A DNA stretch of 64,000 nt from Pseudoips prasinana (taxonomy: Eukaryota; Arthropoda; Insecta; Lepidoptera; Nolidae): positions 32,078,893-32,142,892 of the forward strand of contig OX621251.1 of the NCBI GenBank assembly GCA_951640165.1, in the 5' to 3' direction. The notes under the pieces were generated by a model, which saw only the letters and a list, made by a program, of their open reading frames with translations, was not told where the DNA came from and searched no databases. Below are positions 52,126 through 62,099 of the stretch, piece after piece. Within the stretch, counting starts at the first letter, position 1. Every line of letters starts with the position of its first letter. The position numbers were made by a program, and so were the translations under genes.

Positions 52126-53465
52126 TCTTTATATCACGTGCTTATATAACCTAACTGTTCATAGGTGACCCCAATAACATTATTATTTTAGTATCTTCAA
52201 ATCAGCTTCAAATAAATATGACTAACGCAACTTTGAAAAAAATAACATAAAATACATTATATGTTGCTACTAGAAAAGTAGGTTAGGTAAGAACTGCAAC
52301 CTTACAACGCACGAGCCGAACGAGCTAAAAGAGCATAGCGTGGCCACGCCAATATATTCTTATATTTTCCATATGCTATAACTATTCTGAAATTCATACT
52401 CTAGAAACTGTTATAAACCACTGGTACAGGCAAACGGACTGATTTAATCTCTTAAAAGTTTATTTTTACCATTTTGTACGGAACCCTAACTACTGTCTCA
52501 GTCAATAGCTCTAAATATATGCTCTTATTCGTAAATATTGTACGTAAAATATGCTGTCTTGTTCTTTCAATATCTTTGGTGAGAATTGGCTTCAGTACTC
52601 CGGCTTCTCGTAAAGGTGTCTGCGGTCATATCGATTTGTTACCGCTACATTGCCTCTTTACTATAGATATCTAATAAGTTTTCAATTGTAAATTATAAAT
52701 GAAAAGCGTTTTAGATATCCACGTTAATTATGTCTACATAGTTTATAGTTATGTCGCCGGGCCGGTCTGTTTGGTTGTGTGTGCTAATGTTAGAAGTTCT
52801 GATTGGATTTAAATGTGCTTTTCACTAATGGATGGCTTGACCACTGGGGAATATTTTATTATATGAATATGCGGGAGGGTACCCCCACAGGAGCAACTCC
52901 ACGGGTATAGGCATGAAGAGAACATTAATTTGTTGATTTGATGCTTTATAAATTTAGATAGGCGAACTGAATTATATGAAAATGAAATTAATTTTTATTG
53001 CGGTACATAGGTATTATAGATGTTACATATGAGGCGTTATGAGGCACAATATACAGATAAGTTTGACCTGATAATAGTTACACAATAAACTAGTCATGCA
53101 ATAGTTACATAATAATAGTCTAAATTCAAATTAAAATTGTTTATTTGCATTAAACAGGGTGATACATAATGTGGTGTATAATATTTTAGGAGAACAGGCC
53201 CATTTAGCTATAAAACAGATGGAAAATGTAAAAGCATCTGATTCACAATTAAAATCACAATGTTTTTAATCGGTATTCTGTGTATGGATTACTATCAGCC
53301 ATTTTTTCTCATAATGGTACTATAGGCTATTCTAGTCTTGGAATCTGTCTTGTAAAAAAGGGTGCAAAGGTGGTAGCGAGCTGACTACTTCATAAGAATT
53401 TATCAAAATTGAAATAAAGGCAAATTTCGGAACACAAGAAACCAGTCGAGCTTATTGACAACCAT
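52126..53465. other. Spacer, no gene seen
   Basis: Scattered AT-rich sequence. AATTGTTTATTTGCATTAAACA near 53140 looks like a retroelement end. Nothing else is recognised. Confidence 0.35.
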
Positions 53466-53467
53466 CT

Positions 53468-53865
53468 TCTTTTCTTTGAGAGACAGAATTCGAAATACTG
53501 ATGTAAGAGAGCGTTGTGGTGTGAAAGAGGATGTAGTCACAAAGATTGAAAAAGGCATGTTGAGATGGTTTGGCCATTTAGAAAGGATGAATGAAAGAAG
53601 ATTGACAAAAGAAGTATACCTGGCCTGTGTGAATGGGACAACCGGAAGGGGAAGACCACGTCGAACATTCTCTGACCAAATTGGAGATGTTCTCAAGAAA
53701 GGGCAGGTCAGAAGTACCCTAAACCGGCGAGCATGTATGAAGAATGTAATGACAGTGATCGAGGCAAAAGAAGTATGCAAAGATCGTGACAAATGGAAAT
53801 CCGTTGTCTCTGCCTACCCCTCTGGGAAACAGGCGTGAGTCTATGTATGTATGTATGTATCTTCT
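53468..53865 (+). pseudogene. LINE-G reverse transcriptase C-terminus with (ATGT)n tail
   Basis: An open frame reads [60 protein letters not shown] and [16 protein letters not shown], stop at 53836-53838, followed by GTCTATGTATGTATGTATGT. The [23 protein letters not shown] pattern is usual in endonuclease-type LINE C-termini. It is distinct from the RTE family. Only about 120 residues remain, but they are unbroken. Fragments lie at 1947, 7634 and 54940. Confidence 0.8.
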
Positions 53866-53924
53866 TTTACTTCATCCCCATAGTTAGAATTATTTGCGAC
53901 TCAATCTTTGTTACCCAATTATTT

Positions 53925-54115
53925 TTAAAAGACACCACCCGCATGTCGTAGGATTCTTTAAAATACAAACATGTATTTGACGGACACAAAGTACACCCAC
54001 ACTTAGAACAACTACCTACTTATGGTGCACACAAACAGTTGTCCAATGCGGGAATCGAACATGGAACACTTAGTGGCGAGGCGACTATATTAACCGCTGT
54101 GCCACACATGCAACC
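53925..54115 (-). repeat. SINE-C, reverse copy, diverged
   Basis: It has the complement of the head (GGGAATCGAACATGGAACAC, GGCGAGGCGACTATATTAAC) and of the body (TTGACGGACACAAAGTACAC). Confidence 0.6.
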
Positions 54116-54548
54116 TAGTTAGATAAAACCTAATCATATGACGGATTTTTTTACTCATTTCTATCTCGGCGGTATTAATCTAGTTGCTCCCACACGAGGA
54201 GCAAAATGTAATAAGATATTTAAAAAATACTAAACGTAAAACAACTAGAATTTCTAAATTAAATTTATGTTTTATGAAAGTAATCAAATAATAACGAAAC
54301 CAGGGCGGGTACAAATTAATTAATTGTCAAATTAATTAAACTAACAATGTAACCGTGCGTTCAAACACTGTACGGTTTGATTATTGTAATTAATGGAATA
54401 TGTTTAGAATAAATAAATATTTCTATGTATTTTTGTGGTTGAATGATATACGTATTACATACATATACTCACACATGTTTCCCAAAGAGGTAGACAGAGA
54501 CAACGGATTTCCATTTTTCACGATTTTTGCACACCTCTTTGGCCTCGT
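54116..54548. other. AT-rich spacer, no feature seen
   Basis: No repeat is recognised. The frame starting at 54400 gains its length by running into an RTE fragment. Confidence 0.35.
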
Positions 54549-54550
54549 TT

Positions 54551-54665
54551 CATCATCATCATCATATCAGCCGAAAGATGTCCACAGCTGGACAAAGGCC
54601 TCCCCCAAAGATCTCCACTATTGCCGGTCTTGCGCTATCCGCATCCAGCGATTTCCAGCGAAATT
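54551..54665 (-). repeat. RTE LINE 3' fragment
   Basis: A (CAT)n run, then ATATCAGCCGAAAGATGTCC, GCTGGACAAAGGCCTCCCCC and TCTTGCGCTATCCGCATCCA, ends in CAGCGA. Confidence 0.8.
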
Positions 54666-54696
54666 GGCCTCGTTTACTGTCATTATATCCTTCATA

Positions 54697-54925
54697 TTGT
54701 TGTGTGGTGATGGCATAGAATATCATCACCCCATCCCATCCCGTGGGGCGTAGAAATCGTCCGAGGACATACCTACCAGAAAACGGGCAGCAGCGTTTTT
54801 CTGTGAACTATGACCATCAAACTACGATCGCCAACCCGTATGCTAAGCGTGGCGATTATGGCATATCCTCCTATTCTTTGGGGAGGCTTTAATCCAGCAG
54901 TGGACGTACTTTTTGACATGAAGTT
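54697..54925 (+). mobile_element. RTE-derived short non-autonomous element, copy 2
   Basis: It starts GTTGTGTGGTGATGGCATAG, has GAAAACGGGCAGCAGCGTTT and CGATCGCCAACCCG, then jumps through GGCATATCCTCCTATTCTTT to GGGGAGGCTTTAATCCAGCA and GTGGACGTAC. The junction is the same as at 42937-43170. The tail is short. Confidence 0.65.
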
Positions 54926-54939
54926 TCTTCATATGTACG

Positions 54940-55045
54940 ACATGCTCGCAAGTTAATGGTACTTCTGAACTGGCCTTTCTTGTGTACATCATCGATTTGG
55001 TCAGAGAATGTTCTACAAGGTCTTCCCCATCCGGTTAGACAAGTT
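54940..55045 (-). repeat. LINE-G fragment
   Basis: GGTCAGAGAATGTTCTACAA and GGTCTTCCCCATCCGG are the complement of the [13 protein letters not shown] coding stretch at 53645-53690. Confidence 0.6.
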
Positions 55046-55705
55046 TAGAGGTAAATATAAAATTGTTTTAAGACCAGTTCCTGTTTTGGGTTTTAAGTTA
55101 ACTATTTTCCTGTCTTCATGTAAGAATGGGGTGTTCCCACAGAGCAATGTATTAAAACCATTTGAAAATATCATCTCGACAGTCAGACTGTAAGTTTGAA
55201 TGTGGGCTGGCCAACTAAACAATTCTCGAGTGACCATCCATGTTGGCTGCATTGCCAAGCTTGCAACTTTTTATAACATAGTGGCAATGCACCTATGAAA
55301 AGGTTGCTATAGAAAAGTGAACTTTAAGTTTAGGATACTAAAGTGCTGGGTCCTGATGGGAATGTTCTATGGACTACAGGAGATAATATGGTATGAAAGT
55401 TATATACAAAACTGGGCAGTGTTAATAGTTAGTGTCCTTCGAATTGTTATTATATACTTTTTGTTTTGGAGCCAAATGGAGGATCGTAGTGGAATTTCTG
55501 GGTCCTGGAGTTTTTGTTAATTTTAGCCATTGTTGCGAATGTAGTATTTAGTTTGTTTAACTTGCTTGTTACAACTAGCTGTTGGTTAAAGTTAAATTTG
55601 TTTTGAATAAACGTGGATTAATTAGCGCTGGAGGTAAATTAAGTAGAGAACCTATCTTGCTTGTCTAATCTAAATGTTAGGACATAAGTGTTTATTGCAA
55701 GGGTA
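55046..55705. other. Unassigned block, possibly part of a retroelement
   Basis: It has moderate GC and several short frames (55013-55258 minus, 55317-55520 plus) without known motifs. AATAAACGTGG near 55605 could be a poly(A) signal of an LTR. No paired LTR, primer-binding site or polyprotein motif is seen, so I leave it unassigned. Confidence 0.3.
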
Positions 55706-55707
55706 CA

Positions 55708-55922
55708 ATAATAATATCCTGGGACATTATTTACATACGGCCATCTGATTTCAAACTAAGCAGAGCTTGTACTATAGAACACATACTACTTGTCTTTTGT
55801 TAATACATACATAAATAGATAATTACACCCAGACTCAGGCCAAACAGACAGTTCTGTCCTGGGTGGGAATCAAACCCATGACCTCCGGCGTGAAAAAGTA
55901 TTTGCCAACCACGCCGACATAC
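55708..55922 (-). repeat. SINE-B, reverse copy
   Basis: It has AATAATATCCTGGGACATTA, CTAAGCAGAGCTTGTACTAT, the B-box complement GGGAATCAAACCC and the head complement GCCAACCACGCCGACA. Confidence 0.8.
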
Positions 55923-55985
55923 ATATTATAGATAAATTAGGCTGGTTTTTTAAATCGTTTCCTCCTATTTATTTGTTACTACGTA

Positions 55986-56365
55986 ACTATTTGTGCTCCG
56001 CGGTTTCACCTACGTTAAACTTATAAATTATAGCCTATGTGTTCATCATCATCATCATATCAGCCGAAAGACGTCCACTGCTGGACAAAGGCCTCCCCCA
56101 AAGATCTCCACAATTGCTGGTCTTGTGCTATCCGCATCCAGCGATTTCCAGCGACCCGCACAAGATCATCGGTCCATCTTGTAGGGGGCCTGCCCACGCT
56201 GTGTCTTCCGGTTCGTGGTCGCCTATGGGTTATTCGAATATAATAATATAAGCTATATTACTACGTAGTTTGATCACAATCCGTTCCGTAGTTTTTACGT
56301 AAAAAGAGTAACAAACATCCATACACCCATACTCACAAACTTTCGTATTTATAATATTAGTAGGA
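55986..56365 (-). mobile_element. Hel-2, split by an RTE fragment
   Basis: The 3' terminus is mutated (CTATTTGTGCTCCGCGGTTT). The body reads to TATAGCCTATGTG at 56042 and resumes near 56224 with CTATGGGTTATTCGAATAT. The 5' terminus complement ends AATATTAGTAGGA at 56365. CCTATG appears on both sides of the insert, consistent with a short duplication made by the LINE. Confidence 0.75.
56043..56223 (-). repeat. RTE LINE 3' fragment inserted in Hel-2
   Basis: A (CAT)n run, ATATCAGCCGAAAGACGTCC and the complement of the C-terminal codons up to GTCTTCCGGTTCGTGGTCGC. The frame is intact on the minus strand but 5'-truncated. Confidence 0.82.
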
Positions 56366-56735
56366 TAAGATTGTCTACATGACTAACAGACATGAAATAT
56401 TTGATGCTATCAATAATACGGCTTCTAAAAGCCATTGCAGGGTTGCTGAAGCCAATCCCTTTTCTTTTAGACCACAATAATTCTACCTAAATTTCTTTTG
56501 AAAACCATCTATACATCAACTTTAGTTCCACGTCGTAATCTGTACTAACCTTGGGGATGATTATACGTTGCGATACGACTTGTGAGAAATTATATGAGGA
56601 CAGGTTTGCTGCGTGGCTTACGTATGGAATATCCTGTCGTTCTACGTTAGCAAGCAAAGACGTGAGCTGCTCATCCGATTGAAAATCGGCAGGGGCATTT
56701 CATCGATATGAATTGATGCGAGTCGGTGTGGCAGC
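56366..56735. other. Spacer, no feature seen
   Basis: No repeat or frame is recognised. Confidence 0.3.
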
Positions 56736-56739
56736 GTGA

Positions 56740-57180
56740 GTTTCGTGATTCGAGGAAACTAGCATTGTGCGCTTTTTTTTTGGACATGACGCTATAGTTA
56801 GCCGAGGAGGCTTTCACTACTTCACCGAACTGTAGAGGCGAGCGGAGGGCTTGAGCCGTCTAGCAAACTACAAAACTAAGTAACCCGCGCCGGGGCGCAC
56901 CCCCTGTGGGGATCGAACCTCGGCTCTGGGCGGTTACTGGCGGGGAGAGGGCAAGAGATCATGCCTTTTGGGGATGTTTGGTGCAACTTTCGCTCTACAA
57001 AGGTTACGCTCTAAAAAGCCCCCCCTCTGGTTTGAGGGGGCTTTTTACCGGTACGGTATTCAAACTAAGGGTCATGGAGGGCGTTGGTGGTCGCGACGCG
57101 TTCGCGGTCGTACGAAGTATCGGTTTCAGCATTGTGCGCGCTTGTTTTATGACTTACATACTTCAGGCGTGAATATTTTG
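56740..57180. repeat. GC-rich block, probably an unnamed retroelement end
   Basis: This block of about 440 bp is much richer in GC than its flanks. It holds a tRNA-head-like complement (GGGGATCGAACCTCGGCTCT), a 13-bp C/G hairpin at 57013-57046 and a GCGACGCG-type stretch near 57090. The 88-codon frame at 56906-57172 has no known motif. Confidence 0.4.
57013..57046. repeat. GC-rich hairpin with A and T flanks
   Basis: AAAAAGCCCCCCCTC pairs with GAGGGGGCTTTTT around TGGTTT, with two unpaired C bases. Its shape resembles a bacterial terminator, but nothing else here is bacterial. Confidence 0.75.
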
Positions 57181-57289
57181 TAGAAACTAATTTTCTTATT
57201 ACTAGAATTTTAACTGGGTGTATATTTCTATTGCCATCTTAACAACAAATACTAAAAATGAAATAACAATAATATAAATACTTTACTAA

Positions 57290-57360
57290 TTAGTTCTGGG
57301 TGGGATCAAACCCACGACTTCTGGATCTGGTCAGGTTCACTAACCACTAGACCAATAATA
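57290..57360 (-). repeat. tRNA-like SINE head (SINE-E type)
   Basis: GGGTGGGATCAAACCCACGA and GGTTCACTAACCACTAGACC are the complement of a B-box and an A-box with the GTCTAGTGGTTAGTGAACC order of SINE-E. Almost no body is attached. Confidence 0.55.
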
Positions 57361-57534
57361 TGTAATGGGAACTAGTTTTAATGTGAATTATTATTATATT
57401 GACGGTCTCCGTAGCCTAGTTGGTAGTGCTCCTGCCTACGAAGCTGGTGGTCCTGGGTTCGAATCCCGGTAAGTGCAAATATTTGTGTGATGAGCACGAA
57501 TATTTGTTTTTGAGTCATGGATGTTTTCTATGTA

Positions 57535-58848
57535 CTACTCTGTCAAGAAAGTACCGGGAAAAGATCAATAATATACAAAATGTTTGTTATTCCTCCAAAT
57601 TTATTTTATCACCTTCAAAGTATGCTCCTTCAGAAACGATACACTTACGCTAACGAATAATCCATTCATCAAAACATTTTTTAAACGCTGATTTCGGAAT
57701 TGAGTTCAGTTCTCGCCGCGAATTCCACTTTATGTCTTCTACCAATTGAAAACGGGTACCACGAAGTGGTCATTTGAGTTTAGTAAAAAGAAAGAAGTTA
57801 GCTGGAGCCATATTTGGTGAATATGGTGGTTGCTCGATGGTATTTGTTGAAAGTTTGGTCAAAAATTCGTTCACAATGATGGCCTTGTGCGAAGGTGCAT
57901 TATCGTGGTGGAAAATCCAAGAATTTTCTTTCCACAATCTGGCCTTTTTCGTCGAATTTGCTGTCTTAAACGCCGCATAACGCTCAAATAATATTCTTTA
58001 TTTACCGTTCGACCTTCCGGTAAGAATTCAGAGTGCACAACACCGCGATTGTCAAAGAAAACTGTTAACATGACTTTGACTTTTGATCGACTTTGGCGTG
58101 GTTTTTTTGGTTTCGGTTCAGTTGGAAGGTGCCACTCCGAAGCTTGTTGACTACTTTGCATGTCAAACTCCCACGTCTCGTCACCAGTAACAATGTGTTT
58201 CATGAATGTTGGGTCGAAATTGACTCGTTCTGCCATGTCCTCAGCGACTTTCATGCGATTGAGTTTTTGGAGAAAATTCAGATCTTTTGGGACTAGCCGA
58301 GCGGCAACATGTTTCATACCCAAATGAGTAGTTAAAATGACACTATTCGACTCGTGAGATACAGAAAGTTCGGCGGCTATCTCTCTCAGAGTTGAAGGAG
58401 GATTTTCAGTCACTATTTCCTTCACTTTTGGGATGTTAACTTCAGTTGCAGACGTTGATGGCCTACCAGAGCGAGGCAAATCTTTCATCACATCTCGACC
58501 GCTTTTGAACGCTTTGAACCAATCATAAGCACGAGTTTTTGTTAAAGTCGATTCACCGTAAGCCTTCTGTAACATTTTCAGTGACTCCGAACACGAAATT
58601 CCATTAGCGATGCAAAATTTAAGACAAACTCTTTGTTCGATATTTTTGTCCATTATGAAATTCGCAATACACACTATATATGATATTACTAAAACCAGCA
58701 CTGTATTTAATATAAATAACAGATGCAACTCAAACTCCGCGCCAAAATGGAAAACAGTTGTGCCAATCTAACAACAACAAAAATAACAAAAATTTGAATT
58801 TGGAACCATAAACAAATCATCCATTCCCGATAATTTTTTGACTGAATG
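57535..58848 (-). mobile_element. Mariner A, inactive copy in SINE-A
   Basis: Flanked by TA at 57533-57534 and 58849-58850. The ends are imperfect inverted repeats of about 25-27 bp (CTACTCTGTCAAGAAAGTAC at the left; complement of the right end CATTCAGTCAAAAAATTATC). The size of 1314 bp is normal for mariner. It holds one damaged transposase gene. Confidence 0.88.
57650..58653 (-). pseudogene. Mariner transposase, three disabling lesions
   Basis: The start is the ATG at 58653 (MDKNIEQRVCLKFC), which puts the helix-turn-helix DNA-binding half first (RAYDWFKAFKSGRDVMKDLP, GRPSTS). The first catalytic Asp is in VTGDETWEF (residue 158). A one-base loss near 57934-57940 shifts the frame before the second catalytic motif. 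In the other frame HHDNAPSHKA follows, then 34 residues, then APANFFLF, where Asn (codon at 57797-57799) stands where the family has the third catalytic Asp. A TGA at 57770-57772 stands where LKW is usual. The frame would end at 57650. It is not able to make an active enzyme. The subfamily is not assigned; it is clearly different from mariner B. Confidence 0.9.
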
Positions 58849-58910
58849 TATTTAAGTATTTATCTGTCTATATAAGTATATATATTCAGAATTATTAATT
58901 ATTAATTCAG

Positions 58911-59342
58911 AATAAACACAGTGCCAAATCATGTATAACTCTAATGGTAGGAAATTGTAAAAACTTAAAGAAAAAAGACATTACAGATAGTTTCACTGAG
59001 ATGTTAGAATTAGACTGTAATAAGATAATATTGTGTGCCTTCCCCTATGTGTCCAATGTGCCTGATAGTACAAATAATTATATCCACAAGCTAAATATGC
59101 ACCTACAGTTTTTGGTTAGCCATTATAGTGATAAATTTATATTTTTGGACACAAATAGTTTTATAGATTCTTGTAGGGTAACCATGAGTACAGTTACTGT
59201 TTCAAGAAAATTTTTGAACATACTTGCAAGTTTAGTAGCGGCACATATTAACTCAGTCATAAGTAGTATGATGAAGTCACGTTTTATACCATCTTTTAGT
59301 AATGTTATTAAAATCAATTTAGTTAGTAGTTTAAACATGTAA
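58911..59342 (+). pseudogene. LINE ORF1 C-terminal part (esterase-like)
   Basis: Open from about 58911 without its true start. It reads SCITLMVGNCKNLKKKDITD, NKIILCAFPYVSNVPDSTNN and DKFIFLDTNSFI. The pattern (short hydrophobic strand, VGNCKNL, later PYV...NN.YI..LN..L) resembles the SGNH-esterase-like domain found in ORF1 of CR1/L2-group LINEs. The N-terminal part with the nucleophile serine is missing, so the family call is inference. Confidence 0.6.
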
Positions 59343-59344
59343 GC

Positions 59345-60205
59345 ATGACAATAGAGAAGTGTGATAACTTTCTAATTCTATCACATCAAAATATAAACCG
59401 CTTCTCTGGCAAAATTCTAGACATAGAACTTTTTAATGAAAAATATGAAATAGATATCCTTTGTTTTACAGAAACATGGCTGAAGGCACACAAGATGGCT
59501 TTTAGTGTCTGTGGCTATAGGGTCGCCAGCTTTTATAATAGGGTTTCGGCAGAGGGTGGTGGAGTACTGATACTACTTCGAGACCAAATTAAATTTAAAG
59601 AACGTAAAGATATATGCCAACTATCTATTGAGCGTGTGTGTGAGGTGGCATGTGTAGAGACGCAGTTTTATTGTATAATATGTGTGTATAGACCACCAGC
59701 ATCCAATTTAAAGCTTTTTACAGCAACAATAGAAGACATTCTTAGGAAAATTAAAAGTAAAAAAAAAATCCTTGTATGTGGTGATTTTAATATGAACATT
59801 TTAGCAGATTCACCTGAAATAAACGTATTTCTATCTGTATTTCGGTCCTTTAACCTTAAATGCTTGTTCTCTGAGGCCACGAGAGTCACACCCACATCTG
59901 CTACTTGCATTGATAACATAATTACCAACTTTGATGTCTCTGAGAAGTGTTTGGTGGCTGGTGTTCGCTCTGACCATAAATGCCAAATAGTAAAGATAAA
60001 AAATGAGATAAATATAAATAAACAAAAAATTAGTTTTAGACCTTTAACAAAATCTAATTTGGGAAAGTTCAGTAACAACCTGGAGAATAGTTTGTGCCAT
60101 CTATTGCCAAACAAAAGTAAGCCTAACGATATGTACACTACATTATTCCACTGTATTTGCAAAGAATTTAATAAAGCTTGTAAAATAAAAAAACATAACG
60201 GTTGA
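59345..60205 (+). pseudogene. LINE ORF2 part 1: apurinic-type endonuclease
   Basis: The ATG at 59345 starts 2 bp after the ORF1 stop. Motifs in order: SHQNINRFSGK (Asn), DILCFTETWL (Glu), GGGVLILLR, CVYRPPASN, LVCGDFNMNI (Asp, Asn), TCIDNI and GVRSDHKCQI (Ser-Asp-His). All the expected catalytic residues are present. The domain nicks target DNA for target-primed reverse transcription. The frame ends early at 60205 because of a one-base shift in the A7 run 60187-60193. Confidence 0.9.
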
Positions 60206-61909
60206 CAGTAATAAGATAAAATGTAGTTCTTGGGCAACTCAAGGCATTAGACTGAGTAGAGATTTTTTATATGAGTTGTATGACAGAAGGTCCTATAACC
60301 CTGATGTCAATTTCATTAATTATGTTAGAAATTATTCAAAAATTTTTAAAAAGGTTTGCATTCAAGCTAAATCTTTATATATAAGAGATAAAATTAAAAA
60401 ATCTGATAATAAAATAAAATCAGCTTGGCAAATAATTAATACTGAAACTGGTAAAAGTAGATCAAGAGATCAAACATTAGTATTGAATATTGGTGATGAA
60501 CTGGTTTCAGACAAGCTTACCATTGCCAATTTTTTTGCTGCTTTTTTGCAAATATACCCGTGGATATTACTAAGTGTTTCGCATCATCACCAGATGTGGC
60601 TGAACTCTTTTTAAATCAAAGCGTAAAACAAACTGTACCTAACTTTAGTTTTAAATCCGTAACAAGTGATGATATTATAAAAGCTTTTAAGAGTATTAAA
60701 AGGAAAGGCACAGAAGATTTGAGGGGACTGTCTGTTAAAGCAATTGAATCAATCATACTAAACATTGTTACAATCCTTGCAGCCATCTTCAATGGCTGTA
60801 TAAGTGATGGTGTCTTTCCCGATTTAATGAAAATAAGTAAGATAATACCCATTTTCAAGGCAGGTTGTTCAAAAAATGCCACGAATTATAGGCCTATCTC
60901 AATACTACCAGCTTTAAGTAAAATATTTGAAAAGCTGATGCTCAGCCAAATGTTGTCGCACTTTAACGTGAATGAGATATTGCATAACAAGCAGTTCGGG
61001 CTTACAAAGGGCCGCTCTACTCAGGATGCAGGTTGCACATTAATTAGGTCAATATTGGAGGCTTGGGAGGGATCACAGGATGCGCTGGGAGTTTTCTGTG
61101 ATCTCTCTAAGGCTTTCGATTGCGTTGATCATCGTACGCTCGTTGTTAAACTGAAGTACTATGGAATATCTGGCACATCTCTTGATCTTGTGATGTCCTA
61201 TTTATCGGGGCGACAACAGATGGTTTCGATAGGCGGTGCCACTTCGGCACGTCATCCTGTGAAAATGGGGGTGCCCCAAGGATCTATATTGGGCCCATTT
61301 TTATTTCTAGTTTATATAAATGATCTCCCTTATCTGGTAGAGAAAGTATCAGACATAGTTTTGTTCGCTGATGATACTTCGCTCATATTTAAAGTAAATA
61401 GAAAGGATAAAGATCTTATTGAGCATAATAAAACACTCAGCTTTATATCAGAATGGTTTTCGGCAAATAATCTCTTGTTAAATGCAGGGAAAACTAAATG
61501 CATCAGGTTCTCATTGCCGAATGTGACTCAAATTGTACCAACAGTTGCACTTAATGCGAAAATATTAGATCTAGTCCCATCGACCGTATTTTTAGGATTG
61601 ACACTTGATTCAAAATTGCAATGGGGTCCTCAGATTGAAAAGTTAGCAGGTAAATTAAGTTCGGCTTCCTATGCTGTCTGGAAAATAAGGCAATTGTCAG
61701 ATGAACAAACTGCTAGATTAGTGTATTTCGCGTACTTTCATAGCATTATGTCGTATGGCATTCTGCTGTGGGGTTCGGCGGCTGACATAGGTGCTATTTT
61801 TGTATTGCAGAAAAGAGCAGTCAGAGCCATTTATGGTTTAGGCAGTCGCGATTCTTTGCGAAATTTGTTTAAAGAAATAAATATACTTACTGTGCCATCG
61901 GAATATATA
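60206..61909 (+). pseudogene. LINE ORF2 part 2: linker and reverse transcriptase
   Basis: After the first frameshift the frame reads SSWATQGIRLSRDFLYELYD. A second shift in the T6 run 60542-60547 leads into an open frame from 60560. It has NYRPISILPALSKIFEK, GLTKGRSTQDA, motif A FCDLSKAFDCVDH (residues 179-191), GVPQGSILGPFLF, the catalytic FADDTSL (269-275) and LGLTLDSKLQW. All polymerase aspartates are intact. The only breaks are two homopolymer shifts and the mariner inserted at 61910. If the shifts are sequencing errors, ORF2 was whole before the mariner landed. Confidence 0.9.
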
Positions 61910-61937
61910 TTAGGTCTTTACCTATGAAATTGCCGTT
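61910..61937 (+). repeat. Mariner B left terminal inverted repeat
   Basis: It starts TTAGGTCTTTACCTATG and is followed by 150 bp of 5' UTR. It matches the right repeat at 27 of 28 positions. Confidence 0.95.
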
Positions 61938-62099
61938 CTGCAGTACTGGCCATTTCAAATCAAAATAATTTTTGTTTGGCTAAGAATTCTAATTTCAAAT
62001 TAAATTTATTTTAAAAACATGGATTCTTTTTTCCAAAAGTAGTCATTTCTTTATTGATTAGTGTTACATTTTCATCGCATTTCAATCTTTTTCGTCATC

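Larger units (their letters stand above)
57402..58885 (+). repeat. SINE-A, split by mariner A
   Basis: Head and body run from GGTCTCCGTAGCCTAGTTGG to GATGTTTTCTATGTA at 57534. The rest (TTTAAGTATTTATCTGTCTA) resumes at 58851 and breaks off near 58885, where the LINE begins. Other copies read TTTTCTATGTATTTAAGTAT without a break. Confidence 0.88.

Noticed and set aside
53403..53792. 129-codon ORF on the minus strand
   Set aside because: It is the shadow of the LINE-G C-terminal frame on the plus strand, which has recognisable motifs.
55046..55705. LTR retrotransposon end
   Set aside because: No second LTR, primer-binding site, TG..CA border or polyprotein motif was found, so the call cannot be supported.
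57013..57046. Bacterial-type intrinsic terminator, hence bacterial contamination or transfer
   Set aside because: The flanking sequence has no bacterial gene, ribosome binding site or codon pattern, and eukaryotic SINE-like sequence lies within 150 bp on both sides.
59668..60237. 189-codon ORF on the minus strand
   Set aside because: It is antisense to the LINE endonuclease, whose catalytic motifs are clear on the plus strand.
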